Origin: Roseateles hydrophilus
Lineage (GTDB): Bacteria > Pseudomonadota > Gammaproteobacteria > Burkholderiales > Burkholderiaceae_C
DNA: 64,000 bases
Assembly (NCBI RefSeq): GCF_026712245.1
Contig: NZ_JAPPUY010000003.1
Coordinates: 680,269-744,268, forward strand
Reading direction: 5' to 3'
The position numbers and the translations under genes are program-made. This document shows positions 57,195 to 64,000 of this stretch, in pieces (position 1 is the stretch's first letter; each line of letters opens with the position of its first letter). The notes below the pieces were generated by a model. That model saw only the letters and a list, made by a program, of their open reading frames with translations, had not been told where the DNA came from and did no database searches.

Positions 57195-58343
57195 TCAATG
57201 CCGTTTGGACAGCTCGAACATCAGCAGCTGGGGCAGGGCGTCCGCCAGGTGGCGGCGCGAGATGCGCGCCACGCCGTCCGCGGTGGCGGTGGACAGCTGG
57301 GTGCGGTGCTCGCCGTCGAACATCTCGACGAAGGCGAAGTCCGGCGCGTCCTGCGCAATGCCGGCGACCATCTGCAGCAGCGCATCGTCCCGCAGCGCCG
57401 CATCGAACAGCAGCACATGCGGCAGGCCATCGTGGCAGAACTGTTCGGCCTCAGCCACGCTGGCGACGGTGTCCACCAGCATGCCCATGTGGCGCAGCGC
57501 CGCCTGTGCCTCGGCGCGCAGCTCACGCTGCGCAGCCAGGATCAGCACCTGGCAGCCCGCCAGCGGCCGGGAGTTGCCACCCATGCGCTCGGCCTCGGCC
57601 TCCAGCTTGGCGTGGGTGCTGTCGGGCGGCGGAGCTTCGTCCGGGGCCAGCTGGTTGAACTCCAGCGTCAGCAGCGTGATGCCGGCCTCCTGCTCGCGCA
57701 GCGGCAGCACGCCCAGCGTGATGGCCGTCTGTTCGAGCAGCCGCCAGGCCAGGGAATCCAGCGCGGACGGCGGCTCCTGCGCGGGGCCCTCGTCGCTCAG
57801 CAGGTCCAGCGAGCGGTGCGCGAAGCGGCAGGACAGGCGCGCTTTCACGGGCCAGGGCGTCAGGTCCAGCCGCAGGTCCACCGAGGAGTGCGTGTTGGCC
57901 AGCGCCCAGTCCATCAGCGCGTTCAGCAGCGCAAACAGCAGCGCGCCGTCGGCCCAGATCTCAACCGGCTTGAGCGACTGGCGCACCTGCACGCCGCGGG
58001 CCTGCGTCTCGCGGCTGCGCTGGGCCAGCACGTTGCGCAGCATCTGGGTCAGGTGCTGGCGCTCGCGGTTCAGGCGCAGGCGCCCCGAGGCCAGGCGGGC
58101 CAGCTGCTGGCCCAGCATGCCGGCGGTGCGGGCATCGTCCACGCTGCGGCGCAGCAGGCGCAGGCCCCGGCGATCGATCTGGCCGGTGGTGGCCAGGTTC
58201 TGGATCTGCTCCAGCGCGGCGCTCAGCGGGCCGGCGATCTCGGCGCCCAGCTGCTGGACGATGTCGGCCCACTGCACCGGCGTGGGCTCGGGCATGACAT
58301 CGTTTGCGGCGCTGACGGGCGCGGGAGAAGGCGGAGTGGACAT
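57195..58343 (-). CDS. degenerate histidine kinase-like protein with degenerate receiver
   Basis: 382 residues, soluble. Residues about 22-115 resemble a DHp domain, but the HE(I/L)RTP box reads AEIAGPL with no His; residues about 125-215 resemble an ATPase domain lacking the usual N, DxGxG and GTGLGL boxes. The C-terminal 120 residues resemble a receiver (QVLILAAQ in place of VLVVDD; PHVLLFDAAL keeps an Asp). Probably a pseudokinase/pseudoreceiver scaffold rather than an active enzyme. Gap 57173-57194 precedes TlpA-like gene on the same strand. Confidence 0.65.
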   Translation of the reverse strand: MSTPPSPAPVSAANDVMPEPTPVQWADIVQQLGAEIAGPLSAALEQIQNLATTGQIDRRGLRLLRRSVDDARTAGMLGQQLARLASGRLRLNRERQHLTQMLRNVLAQRSRETQARGVQVRQSLKPVEIWADGALLFALLNALMDWALANTHSSVDLRLDLTPWPVKARLSCRFAHRSLDLLSDEGPAQEPPSALDSLAWRLLEQTAITLGVLPLREQEAGITLLTLEFNQLAPDEAPPPDSTHAKLEAEAERMGGNSRPLAGCQVLILAAQRELRAEAQAALRHMGMLVDTVASVAEAEQFCHDGLPHVLLFDAALRDDALLQMVAGIAQDAPDFAFVEMFDGEHRTQLSTATADGVARISRRHLADALPQLLMFELSKRH

Positions 58344-58519
58344 GACCCAGGGGTTGAGATGCCGCGGCGTGTGGTTCTAATTGGCTTCTCGTAAAAGGCC
58401 GGCGGCGGTATGGGATGCATGCTGAAGACTGCGCGCCGCTGCCTCCATCCCCCGCCCGGGGGGAAACCCTTGGTTCAGGGGTGGGTTTGCCCGGGCATGG
58501 CGCAGGACGCGACGCCGCA

Positions 58520-59758
58520 TCAGGTGATCACGCCAGCGGCTCGCCAGGCCGCGATGTCCGTGTCGGCGCAGCCCGCCTCGCGCAACAGTTCGTCGCTGTG
58601 CTGGCCCAGCAGCGGCGGGGCGTGGCGGTATTGCACCGGCGTGGCCGACAGCTTCATGGGACTGGCCACGACGCGCAGGCCGTCCGTCAGCGGGTGCGGC
58701 AGGCTGACCACGGCGCCGCGCGCCTGCGCCTGCGGGTCGGCCAGGGCCTCGGCGATGGAGTTGATGGAGCCGCACGGCACCTTGGCCGCTTCCAGCGCGG
58801 CCAGCCAGTCGTTGCGCGGGCGCTGGCGGATGGCGTCCTCCAGCAGCGGCACCAGCACGGCGCGGTGGCGCACCCGCTCGGCGTTGGTGGCGAAGCGCGG
58901 GTCCACCGCCCAGGCCGGGTGGCCGGCGATGTCGCAGAACTTGGCGAACTGGCGGTCGTTGCCGACGGCCAGGATCAGGTGGCCGTCGCTGGCCTCGAAC
59001 ACCTGGTAGGGCACGATGTTCTGGTGCGCATTGCCCATGCGGCCCGGCGCCTTGCCGCTGCACAGGTAGTTGCTGCCCAGGTTGGCCAGCATCGCCAGCT
59101 GCGTGTCGAACAAGGCCATGTCGATGACCTGGCCCTGGCCGGTGGCGTCGCGGTGGCGCAGCGCGGCCAGGATGGCGACGGTGGCGTACATGCCGGTGAA
59201 CAGGTCGGCCACTGCCACGCCCACCTTCTGCGGGCCGCCACCGGGCAGGTCGTCGCGCTCGCCGGTCACGCTCATCAGCCCGCCCATGCCCTGCACCGCG
59301 TAGTCGTAGCCGGCGCGCTCGGCGTAGGGGCCAGTCTGGCCGAAGCCGGTGATGGAGCAGATCACCAGGCCGGGGTGCTCGGCCAGCAGGCTTGGCGCAT
59401 CCAGCCCGTAGCGGGCCAGGTCGCCGACCTTGAAGTTCTCCACCAGCACGTCCACCTGGCCGGCCAGCTTGCGCACGATGGCCTGGCCCTCAGGCGTGGC
59501 CAGGTCCACGGCCAGCGAGCGCTTGTTGCGGTTGGCGCCGAGGAAGTAGGCGGCCTCGGACGTGTCCTGCCCGTCGGCGTCCTTCAGGTAGGGCGGGCCC
59601 CAGGCTCGCGTGTCGTCCCCGCTGCCGGGGCGTTCGATCTTGATGACGTCGGCGCCGAGGTCGGCGAGGGTCTGTGTGCACCAGGGGCCGGCCAGCACGC
59701 GTGAGAGGTCCAGCACGCGCACGCCCGCCAGCGCTTGTGGGGTTGGCAGTTCTTGCAT
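58520..59758 (-). CDS. CoA transferase family III (CaiB/BaiF)
   Basis: 412 residues. N-terminal VRVLDLSRVLAGPWCTQTLADLGADVIKIE pattern (split over residues 13-42), catalytic Asp in QVIDMALFD, and GSNYLCSGKAPGRMGN. Transfers CoA between carboxylic acids (formyl-CoA transferase relatives). No acid or acyl-CoA synthetase adjacent to name its substrate. The 176-base gap 58344-58519 holds GC-rich inverted repeats (58461-58475) but no gene. Confidence 0.92.
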   Translation of the reverse strand: MQELPTPQALAGVRVLDLSRVLAGPWCTQTLADLGADVIKIERPGSGDDTRAWGPPYLKDADGQDTSEAAYFLGANRNKRSLAVDLATPEGQAIVRKLAGQVDVLVENFKVGDLARYGLDAPSLLAEHPGLVICSITGFGQTGPYAERAGYDYAVQGMGGLMSVTGERDDLPGGGPQKVGVAVADLFTGMYATVAILAALRHRDATGQGQVIDMALFDTQLAMLANLGSNYLCSGKAPGRMGNAHQNIVPYQVFEASDGHLILAVGNDRQFAKFCDIAGHPAWAVDPRFATNAERVRHRAVLVPLLEDAIRQRPRNDWLAALEAAKVPCGSINSIAEALADPQAQARGAVVSLPHPLTDGLRVVASPMKLSATPVQYRHAPPLLGQHSDELLREAGCADTDIAAWRAAGVIT

Positions 59759-59796
59759 CGCGGGATTGTCAGCGGCCAGCTATCGATAATTGGGCG

Positions 59797-60288
59797 ATGC
59801 CTCGCTCTCGCACCGCCGGATTTGCCCTAATGCTCGGCCTGCTGGCTGCCTGCCAGCCAGCCTTGAACTGGCGCGAGGTGCGGCCGGAGAAGTCAGGCGT
59901 CGTGGCGATGTTTCCCTGCAAGCCCGAGGTGGAGCAACGGTCCGGCATGGGGCTGGCGCAGTGTGAGGCCGACGGTGGTCGGTTCTCGTTGTCGTGGGCC
60001 GATGTGCCCGAGCCCAGCCAGGCCGGCCCCGCGCTGAACGCCATGGCGGCCGCCGTGGCCGCCAAGTTGGCGCTGCCGCCGCCGCAGGCGCAGCGGCTCA
60101 CGGTGCCCGGCATGACGCCGTTGCCCGAGGCTGCGCAGTACCTGCTGAACGGGGCTGGCAGCGTCTCCCGCGTGGGGGTGTTCTCGCACGGCGCGCGGGT
60201 CTACCAGGTCATGATGTCCAGCCCAAAGGTCGACGGCGTCGCGTGGGACAGTTTCGTCGCCGGCCTGCGCATCGAGATGGGCCGCTAA
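59797..60288 (+). CDS. putative lipoprotein of unknown function
   Basis: 163 residues. Lipobox LLAAC (MLGLLAACQPALNW) near residue 19; the mature part has a beta-rich pattern (MFPCKPEVEQR, VFSHGARVYQVMMSSP) and one internal Cys pair (PCKP, AQCEAD). No family recognised. Ten bases before the PTS EIIA gene, probably co-transcribed. Confidence 0.7.
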   Translation: MPRSRTAGFALMLGLLAACQPALNWREVRPEKSGVVAMFPCKPEVEQRSGMGLAQCEADGGRFSLSWADVPEPSQAGPALNAMAAAVAAKLALPPPQAQRLTVPGMTPLPEAAQYLLNGAGSVSRVGVFSHGARVYQVMMSSPKVDGVAWDSFVAGLRIEMGR

Positions 60289-60298
60289 CATCGCAGCC

Positions 60299-60697
60299 AT
60301 GCCCCACCTGCTCGTGATCGCCCACGCACCGCTGGCCACTGCGCTGCGGCAGGTGGCCGAGCACACGTTTCCGGACTGCGCGCCGACGCTGACTGTGCTG
60401 GATGTTCAATCCGGCCAGTGCGCGGATGACGTCGAAAGCGCGGCGCGCGCGCTGATGGCCGGCGCTGGCGACTCGGAGTGGCTGGTGCTGACCGATGTGT
60501 TCGGCGCCACGCCTTGCAACGGTGCCTTGCGCCTGGTCAGCGAGCGGGTGCAGGTCCTCACCGGGGTCAGCGTGCCCATGCTGTGGCGCACGCTGTGTTA
60601 CGCCGGCCAGCAGCCCTTGACCGAATTGGCCCGGCGCGCTGCGCAGGGTGCAGTCAGCGGTGTCGTTGCGACGCCTCCTTTGCCTCCCGCCGAATGA
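60299..60697 (+). CDS. PTS EIIA component, mannose/fructose type
   Basis: 132 residues. Phosphorylatable His9 in VIAHAPLA; LVLTDVFGATPCN is the family second motif. With HPr (next gene) and EI (61933) but no EIIB/EIIC nearby, it belongs to the regulatory PTS common in betaproteobacteria. Overlaps ptsH by 4 bases. Confidence 0.9.
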   Translation: MPHLLVIAHAPLATALRQVAEHTFPDCAPTLTVLDVQSGQCADDVESAARALMAGAGDSEWLVLTDVFGATPCNGALRLVSERVQVLTGVSVPMLWRTLCYAGQQPLTELARRAAQGAVSGVVATPPLPPAE

Positions 60698-60963
60698 TCA
60701 CTTCCACCCTCACCATCAGCAACAAGCTCGGCCTGCACGCCCGCGCCTCCGCCAAGCTGACCAAGCTCGCCGGCAGCTTCAAGTGCGATGTTTTCATGAG
60801 TCGCAACGGGCGTCGCGTGAATGCCAAGAGCATCATGGGCGTCATGATGCTGGCTGCCGGTTTGGGCGCCACCGTCGAACTGGAGACGAACGGTGAGGAT
60901 GAGCAGGCCGCTCAGGACGCCATCACAGCCCTGGTCAACGACAAGTTCGGCGAAGGCCAGTAA
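60694..60963 (+). CDS. ptsH: phosphocarrier protein HPr
   Basis: 89 residues. His15 (GLHARASAKL) accepts phosphate from EI; Ser46 (NAKSIMGVMML) is the site used by HPr kinase in organisms having it. ATG within the EIIA stop codon. Confidence 0.97.
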   Translation: MITSTLTISNKLGLHARASAKLTKLAGSFKCDVFMSRNGRRVNAKSIMGVMMLAAGLGATVELETNGEDEQAAQDAITALVNDKFGEGQ

Positions 60964-60984
60964 GACACCGCTGCTCCCGTGGAT

Positions 60985-61004
60985 CGAGCGTAGCGAGACG
61001 CTCG
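60985..61004. terminator. stem-loop between convergent ptsH and olsB
   Basis: CGAGCGT, loop AGCGAG, ACGCTCG; outer GTGG (60979-60982) and CCAC (61009-61012) could extend pairing. No T run, so a factor-dependent or weak bidirectional terminator is likely. Confidence 0.45.
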
Positions 61005-61017
61005 GTTGCCCACACGT

Positions 61018-61818
61018 TCAGAGGCTGATTCGCTTGAAGCGTGCGGGCAGGTCAGCAGTGCGGAGCATGAGCGGCAGATCGGCCGTGTTGAAGTCAGGGT
61101 CCCAGGCCGGTTCGCCCATCAGCTTCGCGCCGCAGCGCAGATAGCCTCGGATCAGTGCCGGCGGCTCCACGACCAGATCCTGGCGCAGGTGGTCAATCGG
61201 CAGCGGCAGCCGTGGCCGCACCTGACAGTCGATGGGGGCCAGATGCGTGGTTGCGATCTGCTTCCAGAGGCTGGCGGCAAAGTGGCCGCCGTCGCGCATG
61301 CTGACGCTGGCGCAGCCGATGACGGTGTCCAGCCCGTTGCGGGCCAGGAACTCAGCCAGCGCGCCCCACAGCGCGATGATGGCGCCGCCGCTGCGGTAGT
61401 CGGCATGCACGCAGGAGCGACCGATTTCGGCCACGCGCGCGCGGAGGTTGCGCAGTCGGGTCAAGTCGAACTCGGTGTCGCTGTACAGGCCGCCCGCGCG
61501 TTTGGCTGCCGCAGGCGTCAGCACGCGGTAGGTGCCGACGACGGGGCCAGGTTCGCCATCCTCGCCGGCCGCGCGCACCAGCAGGTGTTCGCAGTAGGCG
61601 TCAAACAAGTCGACATCCAGGCCACTCTGAGCGCCCTGCATGGGCGTCAGGCGGGCGCCCATTTCGAGCGCGAACACCTGGTAGCGCAGGGCCTGGGCTT
61701 CGCGCACCTCGGACTCGGTGCTCGCCCAGCTGACGCTCAGGCGGGTGGATGGAATGCGCTGCGGTTGCTGCAGGGCGGCATGCGACAGCGCATGCGAGAC
61801 GATGTGGCTGCGATTCAT
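61018..61818 (-). CDS. olsB: ornithine N-acyltransferase-like GNAT protein (OlsB family)
   Basis: 266 residues of the COG3176/OlsB family, seen in REAQALRYQVFALEMGARL, LFDAYCEHLLVR, VGTYRVLTP and EIGRSCVHADYRSGGAI. OlsB adds a 3-hydroxyacyl chain to ornithine, the first step of ornithine lipid synthesis. olsA is not adjacent. It lies on the opposite strand between ptsH and ptsI. Confidence 0.85.
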   Translation of the reverse strand: MNRSHIVSHALSHAALQQPQRIPSTRLSVSWASTESEVREAQALRYQVFALEMGARLTPMQGAQSGLDVDLFDAYCEHLLVRAAGEDGEPGPVVGTYRVLTPAAAKRAGGLYSDTEFDLTRLRNLRARVAEIGRSCVHADYRSGGAIIALWGALAEFLARNGLDTVIGCASVSMRDGGHFAASLWKQIATTHLAPIDCQVRPRLPLPIDHLRQDLVVEPPALIRGYLRCGAKLMGEPAWDPDFNTADLPLMLRTADLPARFKRISL

Positions 61819-61932
61819 GCCGTCATGCTGGGCACCCGTGTTGACGCAGCAGTGAACGTCCTATGAAAAAACCATGACGCGCGGGTGTGGCTTGAGCGGC
61901 TACATTGATCGCGTTCTGCGAAAGGGCGGTGG

Positions 61933-63705
61933 ATGAGTTTCCAGGTGTTCGGCATTGCGGTGTCGCGCGGCGTGGCCATTGGGCGCGCGGTGCTCGTCGC
62001 GTCCAGCCGTGTCGACGTGGCGCACTACTTTGTGGCGCCCGACCAGATCGAGGCCGAAATCGCCCGCCTGCTGCGTGGCCGCGATGCCGTGGTGCTGGAG
62101 CTCGAGACGCTGAAGGAGGAGTTGCCCGACGATGCGCCGCACGAGTTGGCCGCGTTGCTCGATGTGCACCTGATGTTGCTGCACGACGACGCGCTGACCG
62201 GCAGCGCCAGCCAGTGGATCGTTGACCGGCACTACAACGCCGAGTGGGCCTTGTCTGCGCAACTTGAGGTGCTGGCGCGCCAGTTCGACGAGATGGAGGA
62301 TGACTATCTGCGCGAACGCAAGGCCGACCTGGAACAGGTCGTCGAGCGCGTGCTGGGTGCGCTGACGCACGAGGAGGGCGGCGGCGCTGCACCGGTCACG
62401 GCGCGCGACTTCGGCGGCGAAGACCCGCTGCTGCTTGTGGCAGCCGACATTTCGCCGGCCGACATGATTCAGTTCAAGCGCAGCGTGTTCCGCGGCTTCA
62501 TTACCGACATCGGCGGCAAGACCTCGCACACCGCCATCGTTGCCCGCAGCATGGATATCCCGGCGGTTGTCGGCACGCGCGAAGCATCGCGTCTCATCCG
62601 GCAGGACGATTGGGTCATCATCGACGGCGACGCCGGCACCGTCATCGTCAATCCCTCGCCCATCGTGCTGGAGGAGTACCGCTTCCGCCAGCGCCAGAGC
62701 GAGTTGGAGCGTGCCCGCTTGGCTCGTTTGCGGCACACGCCGGCTGTCACACTCGACGGCGAACACGTCGAACTGCACGCCAACATCGAGATGCCGGCTG
62801 ATGCCGAAGCGGCTGTCAGCGCCGGCGCTACCGGGGTGGGCCTGTTCCGCAGTGAGTTCCTGTTCATGAACCGCGACGGAGAACTGCCGAGCGAGGAAGA
62901 GCAGTTCATCGCGTACAAGGCGGCGGTCCAGGCGATGAAGGGCATGCCCGTCACGATTCGCACGGTGGACATTGGTGCAGACAAGCCGCTCGACCGACTC
63001 AGCGTCTCCGAACTGCGTCACGAGCATGTGCTCAACCCAGCCATGGGGCTGCGCGCCATCCGCTGGAGTCTGGCCGAGCCAAGCATGTTTCGGCAGCAGC
63101 TGCGTGCCATCTATCGCGCCAGCGCGTTCGGCAAGGTGCGGTTACTGATCCCCATGGTGGCCCATCTGTCCGAGGTGCGGCAGATCATCGAGACAATCCG
63201 CAAGGTTCAGCAGCAGTTGACCGACGCGGGTCACGCGTACACGCGCGTCGAACTGGGTGTCATGATCGAGATCCCAGCGGCGGCCGTCATGCTGCCGCTG
63301 TTGCTGCGCCATGTGGACTTCGTGTCTATCGGCACCAACGATCTGATCCAGTACACGCTCGCGATCGACCGTGCCGACGAAGCGGTTGCTCACCTCTACG
63401 ATCCCTGGCACCCGGCAGTGCTGCAACTGATTTCCCAATCCATCGCGCAGGCGCGCGCGGCGGGCAAGGGTGTCAGCGTCTGCGGCGAAATGGCTGGTGA
63501 CCCGGACTTCACGGAGCTGCTGCTGGCCATGGGGCTGCGGAGCTTCTCTATGCACCCCTCCCAAATTCCGGCGGTCAAGCAGCGGGTGCTCCGCTCGGAT
63601 GCTCATCGTCTTGCGGCAGCGTTGCCGCGGGTACTGGATAGTGAAGAGCCATTTGCTGCCGCAGAGAAAGAGCTGGCCGCAGCGCGTGGCGGCGCATTGC
63701 ACTGA
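61933..63705 (+). CDS. ptsI: PTS enzyme I (phosphoenolpyruvate-protein phosphotransferase)
   Basis: 590 residues. Active His199 in GGKTSHTAIVARS; PEP-binding domain with GLFRSEFLF, IEIPAAAVMLP, and catalytic Cys in VSVCGEMAGDP. Phosphorylates HPr from PEP. Separated from ptsH by the opposite-strand olsB gene; the 114-base gap upstream (61819-61932) must contain its own promoter. Confidence 0.97.
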   Translation: MSFQVFGIAVSRGVAIGRAVLVASSRVDVAHYFVAPDQIEAEIARLLRGRDAVVLELETLKEELPDDAPHELAALLDVHLMLLHDDALTGSASQWIVDRHYNAEWALSAQLEVLARQFDEMEDDYLRERKADLEQVVERVLGALTHEEGGGAAPVTARDFGGEDPLLLVAADISPADMIQFKRSVFRGFITDIGGKTSHTAIVARSMDIPAVVGTREASRLIRQDDWVIIDGDAGTVIVNPSPIVLEEYRFRQRQSELERARLARLRHTPAVTLDGEHVELHANIEMPADAEAAVSAGATGVGLFRSEFLFMNRDGELPSEEEQFIAYKAAVQAMKGMPVTIRTVDIGADKPLDRLSVSELRHEHVLNPAMGLRAIRWSLAEPSMFRQQLRAIYRASAFGKVRLLIPMVAHLSEVRQIIETIRKVQQQLTDAGHAYTRVELGVMIEIPAAAVMLPLLLRHVDFVSIGTNDLIQYTLAIDRADEAVAHLYDPWHPAVLQLISQSIAQARAAGKGVSVCGEMAGDPDFTELLLAMGLRSFSMHPSQIPAVKQRVLRSDAHRLAAALPRVLDSEEPFAAAEKELAAARGGALH

Positions 63706-63803
63706 GCAAAATTGCGGGCCACGCACGCGTCTCGGCGTGTCTGGGCGCCGCGGGCCCGCATGGGCCGCCTGGCGGGCGCCGTCAAATAAACACTCGGTGA
63801 CTC

Positions 63804-63833
63804 TTGCGCGCCGCTAAAAATCTGTGTCACAAT
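63804..63833 (+). promoter_or_regulatory. upstream promoter of a presumed rRNA operon
   Basis: TTGCGC (63804-63809), 18-base spacer, CACAAT (63828-63833). Second promoter-like pair upstream of the stronger one near the right edge. Confidence 0.4.
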
Positions 63834-63914
63834 AGTGGGCTTCGCTGCTCGCAACTGGTTTTGTTGCTGAGAAGCGGAGGGGTCGAGAGGCCTGGTGTGT
63901 TTGACTCAGTTGAG

Positions 63915-63940
63915 TGCTTGAAAAAAGTTTTCAAAAGCAC
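63915..63940. promoter_or_regulatory. A/T-rich inverted repeat upstream of the -35 (UP-element-like)
   Basis: GTGCTTGAAAA...TTTTCAAAAGCAC is an imperfect inverted repeat ending right before TTGACG. AT-rich in a very GC-rich genome, at the UP-element position of rRNA-type promoters. Confidence 0.45.
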
Positions 63941-63969
63941 TTGACGAAGTCGAAAAGACAGATCAAAAT
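63941..63969 (+). promoter_or_regulatory. strong sigma-70 promoter, probably rRNA operon P
   Basis: TTGACG (63941-63946), 17-base spacer, CAAAAT (63964-63969). Downstream sequence (CTCGCCTCTTTGCTGATGAATGC) resembles betaproteobacterial 16S leader regions as I recall them. The 16S gene would begin right of the window. The 295 bases after ptsI hold no frame. Confidence 0.6.
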
Positions 63970-64000
63970 CTCGCCTCTTTGCTGATGAATGCAGAAATCT

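Noticed and set aside
58430..58500. Possible third copy of the dispersed repeat downstream of the CoA transferase gene
   Set aside because: It is GC-rich with CCCCC/GGGGG palindromes but lacks the GGCGATGCTTG core and the flanks.

Overview
The window is a stretch of ordinary chromosome from a GC-rich betaproteobacterium, most likely order Burkholderiales and within it the Rubrivivax/Roseateles/Leptothrix group. That placement is inference from gene content: DUF1840, DUF3297 and NnrU proteins, a Burkholderiales-type porin, a PTS with only EIIA-HPr-EI, the hemB/hemJ pair, many c-di-GMP proteins and very high third-position GC. I see no prophage, transposase, CRISPR array or integrase. Coding density is high and many genes overlap by 4 bases (ATGA or GTGA).

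Layout. 1-1772: truncated M16 peptidase, a duplicated-module periplasmic protein, DUF3297. 1913-5008: cytochrome P450 divergent from an AraC regulator and a periplasmic binding protein. 5055-12662: acyl-CoA genes (thiolase, MaoC hydratase, acyl-CoA dehydrogenase) mixed with an SPFH lipoprotein, a LysE exporter, an SDR and an ABC-2 exporter. 12726-21491: Mpo1-like protein, a signal peptidase, the coupled run tsaB-rimI-UDG-like-GGDEF/EAL, a MidA-type methyltransferase, a flavocytochrome c pair and gloA. 21542-29863: a signalling module (binding lipoprotein, hybrid kinase, HD-GYP regulator) and a large papain-like peptidase fused to an alpha/beta-hydrolase. 29955-33889: NnrU, an Lrp regulator divergent from a lysine (aminoadipate) catabolic pair, and tRNA-Leu(CAG). 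33942-43263: three more c-di-GMP proteins, HU, LacI, DUF1840, a histidine phosphatase and a porin. 43355-50723: ruvAB, a NarX/NarL-like pair, phoH-ybeY, corA, hemB. 51027-56678: hemJ, VanZ, ferredoxin, hydrolase, dacC, ybeD-lipB-lipA. 56675-63705: TlpA-like protein, a degenerate kinase/receiver protein, CoA transferase, a lipoprotein, PTS genes interrupted by an olsB-like gene. 63706-64000: tandem promoters that look like the leader of an rRNA operon lying just beyond the window.

How parts work together. Five proteins make or degrade c-di-GMP (16183, 21542, 33942, 37714, 39012), with two of them translationally coupled. Lysine breakdown is a two-enzyme unit under a divergent Lrp-type regulator with a palindrome between them. 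Haem synthesis (hemB, hemJ) is divergent around a possible small RNA. Lipoylation (ybeD-lipB-lipA) sits behind dacC. EIIA, HPr and EI form a regulatory-type PTS with no permease nearby.

Most noteworthy: the peptidase-hydrolase fusion at 27662-29863, the binding-protein/hybrid-kinase/HD-GYP module, a pseudokinase-pseudoreceiver at 57195, a UDG-family protein lacking its catalytic and iron-sulfur residues at 15389, an 11-bp perfect inverted repeat enclosing the start site of an ABC transporter gene at 10416-10450, and two copies of a dispersed element whose central hairpin shows compensatory base changes.
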